Positions 36,574-46,549 are shown, numbered from the stretch's first letter. The stretch is DNA of 64,000 nucleotides from Lysinibacillus capsici (GCF_003367505.1 NZ_PXXX01000008.1:124001-188000); one strand, 5' to 3'. A program made the numbers and translations. Notes: generated from the letters alone by a model not told the origin.

Positions 36574-37659
36574 GTGAAAAAATTTGTTCAAATTGCGTTT
36601 TTACTGATTGGAGGAGCATTGGGCCTTGTTTTCTTACCGCCATTATACGAATTGCTTCATTTATCATCTAATCCTTGGCTAGATAATCCTTATGTATCAG
36701 TAGCTCTAGGCGCACTTTTACTGTTTACACTATCTTTTGCATTTTCCGATTACTTTGTAAGGCTCATTAGCTGGATGGAAGAAGTTCTGTTTAAGGTTCC
36801 TATCGGAGATTTATTATTTGGTACGTTTGGTTTAATAATTGGGTTGATTGTCGCTTACTTTTTAGGCTTTGCCATTGATAGTGTACCATTCCCTGTTATT
36901 TCGGAAGTACTTCCAATTATCCTGTCATTTGTATTAGGGTATTTAGGATTCCGTCTAGGTTTTAGAAAAAGAGATGAGCTCATACAGCTTTTTACATTAC
37001 GTAGTACCAATACGAAGAAAAAAGCTGCTGAAGGTGCTGAAGCTCAAGAGGTTCGTGGAAGCTACAAACTGCTAGATACAAGTGTAATTATTGATGGTCG
37101 TATTGCTGATATTTCTGAAACAGGCTTCATTGAGGGTATATTAGTTGTACCTCAATTTGTGCTCACAGAGCTTCAGCATATAGCTGATTCATCTGATACC
37201 TTAAAGCGCACAAGAGGTCGGCGTGGTTTAGATATTTTAAAAAAATTACAAGATGAGCGTAAGACAAAAGTTGAAATTACGGACGAGGATTTTGAAGATG
37301 TACAAGAGGTAGATTTAAAGCTTGTCCGTCTTGCAAAAAAAATGGGCAATGATACATGCATCGTTACCAATGATTTTAACCTGAATAAAGTCTGTGAGCT
37401 CCATCATGTAAAAGTGTTAAATATCAATGATTTAGCGAATGCAGTGAAACCTGTAGTTATACCAGGTGAAGATATGCAGGTTGTGGTTATAAAGGATGGC
37501 AAAGAGCATAACCAAGGAGTTGCCTATTTAGATGATGGTACGATGATTGTGGTTGAAGGTGGTCGTAGTTACATCGGACAGGCAATTACAGTTACAGTTA
37601 CTAGTGTGCTGCAAACATCGGCAGGTCGTATGATATTTGCTAAGCCGAAGGACGATTAG
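36574..37659 (+). CDS. yacL: PIN/TRAM-domain membrane protein YacL
   Basis: The 361-residue protein has four N-terminal TM helices (about 4-135), a PIN nuclease domain (about 165-285) with acidic residues in LLDTSVIIDGRIADI, LTELQHIAD and GNDTCIVTNDFNLNK, and a C-terminal TRAM domain. The PIN acidic residues suggest RNase activity, not demonstrated to my knowledge. GTG 36574 with AGGAGGTGA upstream. Its place after radA, without disA, is notable. Confidence 0.93.
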   Translation: MKKFVQIAFLLIGGALGLVFLPPLYELLHLSSNPWLDNPYVSVALGALLLFTLSFAFSDYFVRLISWMEEVLFKVPIGDLLFGTFGLIIGLIVAYFLGFAIDSVPFPVISEVLPIILSFVLGYLGFRLGFRKRDELIQLFTLRSTNTKKKAAEGAEAQEVRGSYKLLDTSVIIDGRIADISETGFIEGILVVPQFVLTELQHIADSSDTLKRTRGRRGLDILKKLQDERKTKVEITDEDFEDVQEVDLKLVRLAKKMGNDTCIVTNDFNLNKVCELHHVKVLNINDLANAVKPVVIPGEDMQVVVIKDGKEHNQGVAYLDDGTMIVVEGGRSYIGQAITVTVTSVLQTSAGRMIFAKPKDD

Positions 37660-37670
37660 GATGTGGGGAA

Positions 37671-38366
37671 ATGCAATATGAAGTGGTTCTACCTGCTGCC
37701 GGAAGTGGGAAGCGTATGGGTGCAGGGCAAAATAAATTATTTTTAAAGCTTTTAGAGAAACCTATTCTGGTACACACGCTAGAAGTGTTTCAACAAGATC
37801 CCGCTTGCACAGGTATTTGGCTCGCTGTAAAACCAGAAGAGCGTGGATTTATTCAAAAAATGCTAGAGGACTATAGGATTACCAAAGTGAAGGGTTTACC
37901 TGATGGGGGTGCTGAGCGACAGCATTCGGTTCATTCTTGCATGAAAGAGATGCAACAGGTAGATATTGTGCTTGTCCATGACGCAGCACGCCCGTTTATT
38001 ACGCATGATATCATTGCAAAGCTTGTACAGAACGCGCATCATCATGGTGCAGCAATTGCAGGGGTTCGTGCGAAAGATACGATGAAAAAAGTATCAATGA
38101 ATGGCATTATAGAGGAAACGGTTGATCGAGAAAGCCTTTGGATGGTGCAAACTCCACAAGCATTCCGTTTTGAATTAATTATGGAAGCGGAGGACGTAGC
38201 TGAAAAAGTAGGTTTTCTTGGGACAGATGAGGCAATGCTAATGGAGCGTCTCGGACATCAGGTACACATCGTAGAAAGTAGTTATGAAAATGTAAAAATG
38301 ACAACACAAGAAGACTTAGTATTTGGTGAGGCAATCTTGCGTAAGCGTGGATCATTCAATCATTAG
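37671..38366 (+). CDS. ispD: 2-C-methyl-D-erythritol 4-phosphate cytidylyltransferase
   Basis: The 231-residue enzyme of the non-mevalonate isoprenoid pathway transfers CMP to MEP. It shows the nucleotide-binding LPAAGSGKRMG (about 6-16), VLVHDAARPFI and the TPQAFR motif. It lies 11 bp after yacL. ispF, usually adjacent, is separated from it here by cysE. Confidence 0.95.
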   Translation: MQYEVVLPAAGSGKRMGAGQNKLFLKLLEKPILVHTLEVFQQDPACTGIWLAVKPEERGFIQKMLEDYRITKVKGLPDGGAERQHSVHSCMKEMQQVDIVLVHDAARPFITHDIIAKLVQNAHHHGAAIAGVRAKDTMKKVSMNGIIEETVDRESLWMVQTPQAFRFELIMEAEDVAEKVGFLGTDEAMLMERLGHQVHIVESSYENVKMTTQEDLVFGEAILRKRGSFNH

Positions 38367-38381
38367 GAAATATTATTTATA

Positions 38382-38428
38382 GAGGCTATTCATTCGTAGT
38401 TTGTTAAGGATGGATAGTCTTTTTTATT
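38382..38428 (+). terminator. Terminator after ispD
   Basis: GGCTATTCAT / ATGGATAGTC stem (G-U pairs) with a long loop, then T6. Confidence 0.75.
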
Positions 38429-38680
38429 TGTTTTGTTTGGGAAAAATTATATGGTCAGAATGCCTTATTGCTTCGTAATCTGTTCATCCATATATGTATG
38501 ATAATAATGACATAACTGCTAGTCGAATTAGAAACGAAGGCGTAGAAGAGAATAAAAAGTTGGAATGCTCCAATAAAGTGGATTTTATCCATATGTGATT
38601 GTTTTATGTGTAAAATGAAATAGTGGATATATGATTAATAAGGTAATAGAATAGATGAAAAGATGTGAGGGGTGTTTATT
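38429..38680 (+). promoter_or_regulatory. Leader region of cysE
   Basis: About 250 bp of AT-rich sequence without a gene. It contains TGGAT-TTT-ATCCA (about 38578-38591) and a longer-range TATCCATAT...GTGGATAT pairing nearer the gene, so a structured leader is possible. No T-box core (GGNACC) was found. The Shine-Dalgarno TGAGGGG is at 38666-38672. Confidence 0.35.
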
Positions 38681-39622
38681 GTGTCATTAAATGATTGGTT
38701 GAATCAAAAGGTTCCAGAAATTACAGGTTCATTAACTAGTATAAATAAACAGTACATCGACGTTGACAACTCAATAGGCTTTGATGGACGAGATCGGGTT
38801 ATAAAAATAATAGATAATTTCCATGAGGTGCTGTTTCCTGGCATTTATATGACAAGACCTATTGATGAAACAAGGGTGAACGTAGTTTGCAGTAATAAGC
38901 TGCGTGAAACAGCATTAGATTTGCGGGATATTATCGAAAAAGTATTATTTTATAATATGGAGGATAGTGATCCTGCCAATTGCGAGAAGTATTGCCGTGA
39001 ACAAGCAGACAAAATTGTTATGAATTTGATTAATCGATTTCCTGCCATTCGCCAAGTGCTACAAACAGATATTCAAGCGGCATATAATGGTGACCCAGCA
39101 GCTCTTTCCACAGAGGAAATTTTGCTAAGCTATCCATCTATTGTGGCTGTTTATATTCACCGCATCGCACATGAGTTATACGAAATGGGTGTACAAATTG
39201 TGCCTCGAATTATGTCAGAATATGCGCACCGATTAACGGGTATCGATATTCATCCAGGGGCTACAATAGGAGAATCATTCTTTATTGACCACGGAACAGG
39301 TGTAGTTATCGGTGAAACTTGTACTATCGGTAAGAATGTAAAAATTTATCAAGGTGTAACATTAGGTGCACTAAGCTTCCCATTAGATGAAAATGGTAAT
39401 CCAATTAAGGGCATTAAGCGTCATCCGAATATTGCCGACAATGTTGTCATTTATGCTGGTGCTACTATCTTAGGGGGCGAGACGACGATTGGGCACGATT
39501 CCGTTTTAGGAAGTAATATTTGGCTAACACACTCTGTTCCCCCTTATTCACGTGTTTATAATTCACAGCCATCTCCGAATATTAGCAACAGTCAAATGAA
39601 AAATATAGAGTATCATATTTAA
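38681..39622 (+). CDS. cysE: Serine O-acetyltransferase, long EpsC-type
   Basis: The 313-residue acetyltransferase makes O-acetylserine from serine and acetyl-CoA for cysteine synthesis. It has a helical N-terminal part (about 1-190) and a left-handed hexapeptide beta-helix with HPGATIGESFFIDHGTGVVIGETCTIGKNVKIYQGVTLGALS, including the catalytic Asp-His. The length fits the EpsC-like class rather than the short CysE of B. subtilis (about 217 residues). GTG 38681 is 8 bp after TGAGGGG, so the longer frame from 38672 is rejected. It lies between ispD and ispF rather than between gltX and cysS. Confidence 0.9.
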   Translation: MSLNDWLNQKVPEITGSLTSINKQYIDVDNSIGFDGRDRVIKIIDNFHEVLFPGIYMTRPIDETRVNVVCSNKLRETALDLRDIIEKVLFYNMEDSDPANCEKYCREQADKIVMNLINRFPAIRQVLQTDIQAAYNGDPAALSTEEILLSYPSIVAVYIHRIAHELYEMGVQIVPRIMSEYAHRLTGIDIHPGATIGESFFIDHGTGVVIGETCTIGKNVKIYQGVTLGALSFPLDENGNPIKGIKRHPNIADNVVIYAGATILGGETTIGHDSVLGSNIWLTHSVPPYSRVYNSQPSPNISNSQMKNIEYHI

Positions 39623-39630
39623 AGAATGTG

Positions 39631-39665
39631 GGGCAGTCTAGAGAGTGTAGCTTTCTAAACTGCCC
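39631..39665 (+). other. Hairpin after cysE
   Basis: GGGCAGTCTAGA / CTAAACTGCCC forms a stable stem, but no T-run follows. It may be a pause or processing site rather than an intrinsic terminator. Confidence 0.45.
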
Positions 39666-39763
39666 ATTACTGCTATAGGAGGATAATTATTAAAGCGCTT
39701 TTCAAACAACCTAGGGCAAATTTTGATATGATAATGATAAATATTAATTAAAGGAAGATGAAT

Positions 39764-40240
39764 ATGTTTCGAATTGGACAAGGTTTTGACGTACATGCAT
39801 TTGAAGAAGGTCGTCCATTAATTATTGGTGGCATTACCATTCCGCATGAAAAAGGACTAGTAGGACATTCAGATGCGGATGTTCTCTTACACACTGTCAC
39901 AGATGCGGCTCTAGGAGCAATTGGAGAAGGGGATATTGGCCGTCATTTTCCAGATACAGACCCTGCATTTAAGGACGCGGACTCAGCAAAATTATTAGAG
40001 TACATTTGGAAGATCGTTGAGGATAAGGGTTATTCTCTAGGTAATGTCGATTGTACCATTATGGCACAGCGTCCTAAAATGGCCCCCTATATTGGACAGA
40101 TGCAACAACGTATCGCTGAATTATTACACGCAGAGCCTTCACAGGTAAATGTTAAAGCAACTACAACTGAACGATTAGGTTTTACAGGTCGCGAGGAAGG
40201 TATTGCGGCAATGGCAACAATTCTATTGATCAAGAAATAA
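39764..40240 (+). CDS. ispF: 2-C-methyl-D-erythritol 2,4-cyclodiphosphate synthase
   Basis: The 158-residue trimeric zinc enzyme of the isoprenoid pathway starts [10 protein letters not shown], with Asp and His as metal ligands, and has [18 protein letters not shown] and the [17 protein letters not shown] end. ATG 39764 is 8 bp after AAGGA; the ATG at 39758 directly abuts it. It is preceded by a possible promoter with TATGATAAT near 39727. Confidence 0.94.
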   Translation: MFRIGQGFDVHAFEEGRPLIIGGITIPHEKGLVGHSDADVLLHTVTDAALGAIGEGDIGRHFPDTDPAFKDADSAKLLEYIWKIVEDKGYSLGNVDCTIMAQRPKMAPYIGQMQQRIAELLHAEPSQVNVKATTTERLGFTGREEGIAAMATILLIKK

Positions 40241-40330
40241 ATGTGGATGAACCCCGCTTTTATTTCCTGTAACAGAGTGGTAAAATGAACAAAGTCAATT
40301 TTTGATCGAAAATTTAGGAGGCTTTTAATT

Positions 40331-41791
40331 ATGACGAAAGAAGTTCGCGTTCGTTACGCGCCATCTCCAACAGGTTATTTACATATCGGTGGAGCGCGTA
40401 CAGCATTATTCAATTATTTATATGCAAAACATCATAACGGTAAATTCATTGTACGTATTGAAGATACGGATATTGAACGTAATGTAGAGGGCGGAGAAGC
40501 ATCTCAGCTAGATAACCTAAAATGGTTAGGTATTGAATATGATGAGTCCATTGATATTGGTGGACCTTATGCGCCTTATCGTCAAATGGAACGTCTTGAT
40601 ATTTATAAAGAGCACGCTGAAAAACTATTAGAGCAAGGTGTAGCCTACAAGTGTTTCTGTTCTTCTGAAAAGCTTGAAGCATCTCGTGAAGAACAAAAAG
40701 CAAGAGGTGTAGCTGCTCCTACTTATGATGGTACATGTCGCCACTTATCAGCAGATGAAATTGCTGCTAAAGAAGCGGCAGGTGAGCCATACACAATCCG
40801 TATGCGTGTACCTGAAAGTGTAACATACGAATTTGAAGATTTAGTTCGTGGACAAGTTACCTTTGAGTCTAAAGATATTGGTGATTGGGTGCTTGTAAAA
40901 GCAAATGGTATTCCAACATATAACTATGCGGTTGTTTTAGATGATCACTTTATGGAAATCTCTCACGTTTTCCGCGGTGAGGAGCATTTATCGAATACAC
41001 CAAAGCAAATGATGATTTTTGATGCATTTGGTTGGGAATATCCACGCTTTGGACATATGACATTAATTATTAACGAAAACCGTAAAAAACTATCTAAGCG
41101 TGATGAATCGATTATTCAATTTGTTACGCAATATAAAGATTTAGGTTATCTTCCTGAAGCGATGTTTAACTTCTTTGCGCTACTTGGTTGGTCTCCAGAG
41201 GGAGAAGAAGAGATTTTCTCAAAAGAAGAATTTATCAAAATTTTTGATGAAAAACGTCTTTCAAAATCACCATCTATGTTCGATAAACAAAAGCTAACAT
41301 GGATGAATAATCAATATATTAAAAAGTTGTCTTTGGAAGAAGTTGTAGCTTTATCTTTACCACATCTACAAAAAGCAGGCTTATTACCTGAAGAACTTAC
41401 TGCAGAGCAACATGCTTGGGCGACGGATTTAATCGCACTTTATCATGACCAAATGAGCTTTGGTGCAGAAATTGTCGAATTATCTAGCCTATTCTTTAAC
41501 GACCATATTGAATATGATGAAGAAGCAAAAGAGGTTTTAGCAGGAGAGCAAGTACCTGAAGTAATGGCGGCATTTAAAGCACAATTGGAAGAGCTAGAAG
41601 AGTTTACACCAGATGCGGTAAAAGCTGCGATTAAAGCTGTACAAAAGACAACTGGTCATAAAGGTAAAAATCTGTTCATGCCAATCCGTGTTGTGACAAC
41701 AGGTGAAACACATGGACCAGAGTTGCCGAACGCCATTTGTTTAATTGGTAAAGAGAAAGCAATTGACCGTGTAGAAAAATTTGCACAATAA
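40331..41791 (+). CDS. gltX: Glutamyl-tRNA synthetase
   Basis: The 486-residue class I synthetase has the HIGH motif in [21 protein letters not shown] (about 8-28) and KMSKS in the form KLSKRD (about 257-262). In most Bacillota it charges both tRNA-Glu and tRNA-Gln, the latter then amidated by GatCAB. TTTAGGAGG precedes the ATG. The cysS T-box unit follows. Confidence 0.96.
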   Translation: MTKEVRVRYAPSPTGYLHIGGARTALFNYLYAKHHNGKFIVRIEDTDIERNVEGGEASQLDNLKWLGIEYDESIDIGGPYAPYRQMERLDIYKEHAEKLLEQGVAYKCFCSSEKLEASREEQKARGVAAPTYDGTCRHLSADEIAAKEAAGEPYTIRMRVPESVTYEFEDLVRGQVTFESKDIGDWVLVKANGIPTYNYAVVLDDHFMEISHVFRGEEHLSNTPKQMMIFDAFGWEYPRFGHMTLIINENRKKLSKRDESIIQFVTQYKDLGYLPEAMFNFFALLGWSPEGEEEIFSKEEFIKIFDEKRLSKSPSMFDKQKLTWMNNQYIKKLSLEEVVALSLPHLQKAGLLPEELTAEQHAWATDLIALYHDQMSFGAEIVELSSLFFNDHIEYDEEAKEVLAGEQVPEVMAAFKAQLEELEEFTPDAVKAAIKAVQKTTGHKGKNLFMPIRVVTTGETHGPELPNAICLIGKEKAIDRVEKFAQ

Positions 41792-41802
41792 AGATAAATT
41801 TA

Positions 41803-41830
41803 TTGACAATTCATTCTTTCGTTGTAAAAT
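41803..41830 (+). promoter_or_regulatory. Promoter of the cysS T-box unit
   Basis: TTGACA (41803-41808), a 16-bp spacer and TAAAAT (41825-41830). It begins just after the gltX stop codon and drives the leader below. Confidence 0.85.
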
Positions 41831-41837
41831 GTATTTA

Positions 41838-42096
41838 CATTGAAAAAGCGTTGATAAGGAGAAGTAAGTGGCGCATGCTCTTAAGAGAGGACCATCATCG
41901 GCTGAAAGTGGTCTGAGCCTAGGCAAAACTGAAATGCACCTTTGAGCATAAAGCTGAACGAGAGTAGGCTTTATCGAGTCATCCCCGTTAATGGATGTCC
42001 AAAGTGGAAGGCTTTTTGTCTTCAATCAGAGTGGAACCACGCAAATCGAGCGTCTCTGTCATTCCTTTTAGGAGTGATAGAGGCGCTTTTTTTATT
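41838..42096 (+). ncRNA. Cysteine T-box riboswitch upstream of cysS
   Basis: The leader holds a T-box core with the tRNA-acceptor-binding bulge (AGAGTGGAACCACGC, 42028-42042) and a terminator made by AGCGTCTCTGTCATTCC / GGAGTGATAGAGGCGCT (42049-42086) with a T-run. The specifier region reads GAAATGCACC, with TGC (Cys) at 41935-41937. Uncharged tRNA-Cys should prevent termination and allow cysS expression. Confidence 0.93.
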
Positions 42097-42121
42097 CAAC
42101 AGAAAAGGAGAGTGAAATACA

Positions 42122-43522
42122 ATGGGTATTCAAATTTTTAACTCATTAACACGACAAAAGGAAACCTTTGTACCGCTAGAAGAGGGCAAGGTAAAAATGT
42201 ATGTCTGCGGTCCTACGGTTTATAACTATATCCATATTGGGAATTCACGTCCTGTAATTGTTTATGATACAGTACGTCGTTATTTTCAATATAAAGGCTA
42301 TGATGTAAAGTTTGTTTCCAATTTTACGGATGTAGACGATAAAATTATTAAAGCAGCAAATGAGCTTGGTGAAGAAGTACACGAATTAACAGAGCGTTTT
42401 ATTGCAGCCTATTTTGAAGATGTTACAGCACTAGGATGCAAAAAGGCAGATGTTCATCCACGTGTGACAGAGCATATGGACGATATCATTCAATTTATTC
42501 AAGTGCTAATTGAAAAGGGTTACGCTTATGAATCTGCTGGAGATGTGTATTACCGTACTCGTAAATTTGATGGCTATGGTAAATTATCACACCAATCAGT
42601 TGACGATTTAAAAATCGGTGCTCGTATTGAAGCGGGCGAGAAAAAAGATGATGCGCTAGATTTTGCTTTATGGAAAGCTGCTAAGCCAGGTGAGATATTC
42701 TGGGAAAGCCCATGGGGAGATGGCCGTCCAGGGTGGCATATTGAGTGTTCTGTAATGGCTCGTGAACATTTAGGAGATACTATTGATATTCATGCTGGTG
42801 GGCAGGATTTAACTTTCCCTCACCACGAAAATGAAATTGCTCAATCAGAGGCACACAATGATAAAACATTTGCGCGTTATTGGATGCATAACGGGTATAT
42901 TAATATTGATAATGAAAAGATGTCCAAATCTCTTGGGAATTTTATTCTTGTGAATGATATCCGTAAACAAATTGACCCGCAGATATTGCGTTTCTTCATG
43001 CTATCTGTCCATTATCGTCATCCAATTAACTTTGCGAAGGACCTAGTAGAAGCTGCTGCGTCAGGTTTAGAGCGCATTCGTACAGCATACAACAATGTGA
43101 AGCATCGCCTTACGACTACTGTAAGCTTAGGTGATCATTCAGAAGAATGGCTGAACAAAATTGCGGAACAGAAAGCGCATTTTGAAGAGGCAATGGATGA
43201 TGATTTTAATACAGCCAACGCTATTTCTGTATTATTTGAAGTAGCTCGTATTGCTAATATTTACTTAAATGAAGCCAATACTTGCAAGAAGGTATTAGAA
43301 ACCTTTATTGAAACCTTTGAAGTACTAGGTGACGTCTTAGGTATTGAATTTGCAAAAGAAGAAGAACTATTAGACGAAGAAATTGAAGCATTACTACAAG
43401 AGCGCGTCGAGGCACGTAAAAATCGTGATTTTGCTCGCTCTGATGAGATCCGTGACCATTTGCAAGCCCAAGGTATCATTTTAGAAGATACACGACAAGG
43501 AACTAGATGGAAACGAGGGTAA
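42122..43522 (+). CDS. cysS: Cysteinyl-tRNA synthetase
   Basis: The 466-residue class I synthetase has HIGH as [12 protein letters not shown] (about 34-45), KMSKS in [10 protein letters not shown] (about 265-274), and the zinc ligands Cys28 ([10 protein letters not shown]), the Cys of [11 protein letters not shown] and the histidines of [17 protein letters not shown] precedes the ATG. It is the first gene of a transcript controlled by the T-box and is closely followed by mrnC, rlmB and yacP. Confidence 0.96.
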   Translation: MGIQIFNSLTRQKETFVPLEEGKVKMYVCGPTVYNYIHIGNSRPVIVYDTVRRYFQYKGYDVKFVSNFTDVDDKIIKAANELGEEVHELTERFIAAYFEDVTALGCKKADVHPRVTEHMDDIIQFIQVLIEKGYAYESAGDVYYRTRKFDGYGKLSHQSVDDLKIGARIEAGEKKDDALDFALWKAAKPGEIFWESPWGDGRPGWHIECSVMAREHLGDTIDIHAGGQDLTFPHHENEIAQSEAHNDKTFARYWMHNGYINIDNEKMSKSLGNFILVNDIRKQIDPQILRFFMLSVHYRHPINFAKDLVEAAASGLERIRTAYNNVKHRLTTTVSLGDHSEEWLNKIAEQKAHFEEAMDDDFNTANAISVLFEVARIANIYLNEANTCKKVLETFIETFEVLGDVLGIEFAKEEELLDEEIEALLQERVEARKNRDFARSDEIRDHLQAQGIILEDTRQGTRWKRG

Positions 43523-43527
43523 TTAAG

Positions 43528-43947
43528 TTGGATAAACTTCGCAATGAAGATGTTAAACAATTAAAAGCGCTGGCGTTAGCCTATATGGGTGATGCCGTAT
43601 TGGAACAAAAGGTCCGAGAATATTTGCTACGCTCTGGTCGTGTTAAACCAAACACACTACATCGAGAGGCAACTCGCTACGTCTCAGCAAAAGCGCAATC
43701 GATGATCGTTCATCGCATGATGGATGAAAATTATTTAACAGAGGAGGAATTGGCTGTGTTCCGCCGTGGACGCAATGCCAAATCCGGCTCTGTACCAAAA
43801 AATACGGATGTCCAAACCTATCGTAATAGCTCAGGCTTTGAGGCGGTGCTTGGTAGTTTATATTTATTAAATGAACTAGAACGCGTCTACGAAATCATTG
43901 CATATGCTATTCAAATAATCGAGGAATCAAAAGGAGTGTCTAAATAA
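43528..43947 (+). CDS. mrnC: Mini-ribonuclease III
   Basis: The 139-residue protein has an RNase III catalytic domain without the double-stranded RNA-binding domain. [19 protein letters not shown] carries the catalytic Asp, and [15 protein letters not shown] the second acidic motif. It matures 23S rRNA ends. TTG 43528 is 7 bp after CGAGGGT; the longer frame from ATG 43507 would overlap cysS without a ribosome site. Confidence 0.92.
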   Translation: MDKLRNEDVKQLKALALAYMGDAVLEQKVREYLLRSGRVKPNTLHREATRYVSAKAQSMIVHRMMDENYLTEEELAVFRRGRNAKSGSVPKNTDVQTYRNSSGFEAVLGSLYLLNELERVYEIIAYAIQIIEESKGVSK

Positions 43948-44699
43948 TGGCAGAACAGAATGGTGAAATTATTGCCGGTAAAAACCCAGTGTTAGAAGCA
44001 CTTCGTTCAGGCCGCGATATGAATAAAGTATGGATTGCAGAAGGAGTAAAGAAATCTGGCGTCAATGAACTGCTAGATTTAGCCCGTGAACGTGGTGTCA
44101 TAGTTCAATTTGTCCCAAAAAAGAAAGTTGACCAATTATCAAGTGCTAATCATCAAGGTATCGTTGCTTCTGTTGCCGCTTATAAGTATGCTGAACTAGA
44201 GGATTTATTTGCAGCCGCAGCTAATAAACAGGAAGATCCTTTTTTCTTAATCTTAGATGAGTTAGAGGATCCTCATAATCTAGGGTCTATTATGAGAACG
44301 GCTGATGCTATAGGAGCACATGGTATTATTATTCCTAAGCGCCGATCAGTGAGTCTAACAGCAGTAGTGGCAAAGGCATCTACAGGAGCGATTGAACACG
44401 TTCCAGTTGTACGTGTAAACAATCTTGCTCAAACTATAGATGAATTAAAAGAACGCGGTGTATGGATTGCAGGGACAGATGCAAAGGGATCTGCAGATTA
44501 TCGAAAAATGGATGCAACATTACCATTAGCCATCATTATCGGTAGTGAGGGCAAAGGGATGGGGCGTTTATTAAAAGAAAAATGCGATTTTTTATATCAC
44601 TTACCGATGGTTGGGCATGTCACATCACTGAACGCATCAGTAGCAGCGGCTTTATTAATGTACGAAGTGTATCGTAAACGTCAAGAAGCGATTGAATAA
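43947..44699 (+). CDS. rlmB: 23S rRNA (guanosine-2'-O)-methyltransferase RlmB
   Basis: The 250-residue SpoU/TrmH-type SPOUT methyltransferase has an N-terminal L30e-like substrate domain (about 5-80), NLGSIMRTAD (motif 1), IIGSEGKGM (motif 2) and LNASVAAALLMYEVYR (motif 3, forming the SAM-binding knot). It methylates G2251-equivalent in 23S rRNA. It overlaps mrnC by one base. Confidence 0.93.
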   Translation: MAEQNGEIIAGKNPVLEALRSGRDMNKVWIAEGVKKSGVNELLDLARERGVIVQFVPKKKVDQLSSANHQGIVASVAAYKYAELEDLFAAAANKQEDPFFLILDELEDPHNLGSIMRTADAIGAHGIIIPKRRSVSLTAVVAKASTGAIEHVPVVRVNNLAQTIDELKERGVWIAGTDAKGSADYRKMDATLPLAIIIGSEGKGMGRLLKEKCDFLYHLPMVGHVTSLNASVAAALLMYEVYRKRQEAIE

Positions 44700-44701
44700 C
44701 A

Positions 44702-45214
44702 ATGAAAAACATTTTGCTTGTTGATGGCTATAATATGATTGGATCTTGGAAAGAGCTGCGGCCATTGCGTGATACAAATTTTGAGGATGCGCGAAGAAGG
44801 TTGATAGAACTCATGGCTGAATATAAAGCGGCAATGGGTTGGCGCGTAATTATTGTTTTTGACGCCCATCTTGTACCAGGAGTAGAGCAATCTTATATAG
44901 AAAATGATGTAGAAGTCATTTATACACGAAAAAATGAAACAGCAGATGAACGTATTGAAAAAATGACACATGAATTAAAGGCTAGAAATGTACAAATTCA
45001 TGTAGCAACTTCTGATATGGCAGAGCAAAGTGTTATATTTGGGAATGGTGCCTTAAGGAAATCGGCTAGAGAGCTAGAAATTGATACAAGTATTATCCAA
45101 CATAAAATTACTCATGATGTGAAGCGGAAGCAAGAAAGTAAGCCGCCTTCTCGTATAGAATTAAAGCCAGATGTTGCGCTCGCCTTTGAAAAATGGCGAC
45201 GAGGGTTGAAATGA
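44702..45214 (+). CDS. yacP: NYN-domain ribonuclease YacP/Rae1
   Basis: The 170-residue PIN-like protein has LLVDGYNMIGSWKELR at the N-terminus and DERIEKMTHELKARNVQIHVATSDMAEQ, where the acidic residues form the nuclease site. B. subtilis Rae1 cleaves mRNA in the ribosome A-site. It starts 2 bp after rlmB, so it is translationally coupled. Confidence 0.92.
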   Translation: MKNILLVDGYNMIGSWKELRPLRDTNFEDARRRLIELMAEYKAAMGWRVIIVFDAHLVPGVEQSYIENDVEVIYTRKNETADERIEKMTHELKARNVQIHVATSDMAEQSVIFGNGALRKSARELEIDTSIIQHKITHDVKRKQESKPPSRIELKPDVALAFEKWRRGLK

Positions 45215-45218
45215 TTGA

Positions 45219-45248
45219 TTGACGCATATTTTCCAATTCCGTTATACT
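45219..45248 (+). promoter_or_regulatory. sigH promoter
   Basis: TTGACG (45219-45224), an 18-bp spacer and TATACT (45243-45248), lying between yacP and sigH. Confidence 0.75.
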
Positions 45249-45282
45249 GTTTCTAATTATCTGTTGTGGCTGAGGTGATACC

Positions 45283-45930
45283 ATGTTTAAAAATAGCATT
45301 GTACAAGTGACACAAGATTTTGAACGATTCAATGATGAAGAGCTTATTGAAATGGTGCATCAAGGTAATACAGATGCGTTGGATTATTTAATTACAAAAT
45401 ACCGTTTGTTAGTAAGAGCGAAGGCAAGATCCTATTTTTTAATCGGAGCAGATAAGGAAGACATTGTACAAGAGGGCATGATAGGCTTATATAAAGCGAT
45501 TCGTGATTTTAAAGGAGATAAGCTTGCATCATTCAGAGCTTTTGCAGAGTTATGTATTACAAGACAGATTATCACAGCTATTAAAACAGCAACTAGGCAA
45601 AAGCATATACCTCTAAATTCCTATATCTCTTTGGACAAGCCTATATTCGACGAAGAGTCAGACCGAACGCTTATGGATGTACTAACGGGTGCTATTATGG
45701 ATGATCCAGAAGAATTGATGATTCATAGAGAAGAGTTTGGATATTTAGAAGAAAAGATGAGTGAGATTTTAAGTGAATTAGAGCTACAAGTTTTAGCCTT
45801 ATATCTAGACGGCCAGTCTTATCATGAAATTTCCGCCAAATTAAATCGTCATGTGAAATCTATCGATAATGCATTGCAGCGGGTAAAACGTAAATTAGAA
45901 CGTCATTTAGTCCTTGAGGAAATGTCTTAG
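45283..45930 (+). CDS. sigH: RNA polymerase sigma-H factor
   Basis: The 215-residue sigma-70-family factor has region 2 with LVRAKARSYFLIGADKEDIVQEGMIGLYKAIRDF (about 44-80) and region 4 with LYLDGQSYHEISAKLNRHVKSIDNALQRVKRKL. It directs early-stationary and sporulation genes, which supports a spore-forming host. The ATG has GAGGTGAT upstream. It is followed by a separate promoter for rpmG. Confidence 0.95.
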   Translation: MFKNSIVQVTQDFERFNDEELIEMVHQGNTDALDYLITKYRLLVRAKARSYFLIGADKEDIVQEGMIGLYKAIRDFKGDKLASFRAFAELCITRQIITAIKTATRQKHIPLNSYISLDKPIFDEESDRTLMDVLTGAIMDDPEELMIHREEFGYLEEKMSEILSELELQVLALYLDGQSYHEISAKLNRHVKSIDNALQRVKRKLERHLVLEEMS

Positions 45931-45946
45931 CCCATTTAGGCCTTTA

Positions 45947-45975
45947 TTGACATTGACAAATATAGGTGTTAGTCT
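45947..45975 (+). promoter_or_regulatory. Promoter of rpmG-secE
   Basis: TTGACA (45947-45952), a 17-bp spacer and TAGTCT (45970-45975) between sigH and rpmG. Confidence 0.7.
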
Positions 45976-46007
45976 TAAAAAGACAAAGTGCCGAAAAAGG
46001 TGATTAT

Positions 46008-46154
46008 ATGGCAAAAAAAGTCGTGCTAAATTGTGAGAAATGCGGTTCGAGAAATTACACGTTCCCAGCTAAAGAAGGTGCAACTGTACGTCTCGAATTA
46101 AAGAAATTTTGCTCGCATTGCAATGAACATACAATGCATAAACAAACGCTATAA
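46008..46154 (+). CDS. rpmG: 50S ribosomal protein L33, zinc-binding form
   Basis: The 48-residue protein keeps two CxxC pairs (CEKC and CSHC), the zinc-containing C+ type. ATG 46008 lies after AAGGTGATT. A longer frame from 45966 is rejected, since it would have to be read through the promoter and leader. Confidence 0.95.
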   Translation: MAKKVVLNCEKCGSRNYTFPAKEGATVRLELKKFCSHCNEHTMHKQTL

Positions 46155-46202
46155 AATGATATGTAAATAGACAGATTTGATTGATTCGGAGGTTAAGCTA
46201 GA

Positions 46203-46388
46203 ATGGGCAAGATCAAAAGCTTTTTCAGCGATGTAATGTCAGAAATGCGCAAAACAAGCTGGCCGAAAAGTAAAGAACTGACGAAATATACAGTCGTTGT
46301 AATTTCAACTGTTGTCATTATGGCTTTATTTTTTGTGTTAGTTGACTTAGGTATTTCATCATTATTCCGCTGGTACTTAGATTTATAA
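46203..46388 (+). CDS. secE: Preprotein translocase subunit SecE
   Basis: The 61-residue single-span protein has the SecE amphipathic stretch SEMRKTSWPKSKELTKYTVVVI (about 13-34) and a TM helix (about 32-52). It is part of the SecYEG channel. GGAGGTTAAG precedes the ATG. It is followed by an unusually long gap to nusG containing two terminators. Confidence 0.95.
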   Translation: MGKIKSFFSDVMSEMRKTSWPKSKELTKYTVVVISTVVIMALFFVLVDLGISSLFRWYLDL

Positions 46389-46412
46389 TTTAGTAAATAG
46401 CATATTTTTGAA

Positions 46413-46444
46413 ATAGCCCGTCCATTGCAATAACGGGTTTTTTC
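46413..46444 (+). terminator. Terminator after secE
   Basis: CCCGT / ACGGG stem with a 12-nt loop and T6, extended slightly by flanking A-T pairs. Confidence 0.75.
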
Positions 46445-46549
46445 GTTTGTTTTATCTTCATTCAGCAGAAAACTCCATCTAATGGGATGGATGAAGTGAA
46501 GCGCAAAGCAGTAAAATCTCCTCATTATGATAAATACTACTAGGAGAGT

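Noticed and set aside
39677-39757. Strong GGAGG at about 39678 with no matching ATG
   Set aside because: The only in-frame continuation starts with ATT and runs about 20 codons into the ispF promoter. A chance Shine-Dalgarno is more likely.
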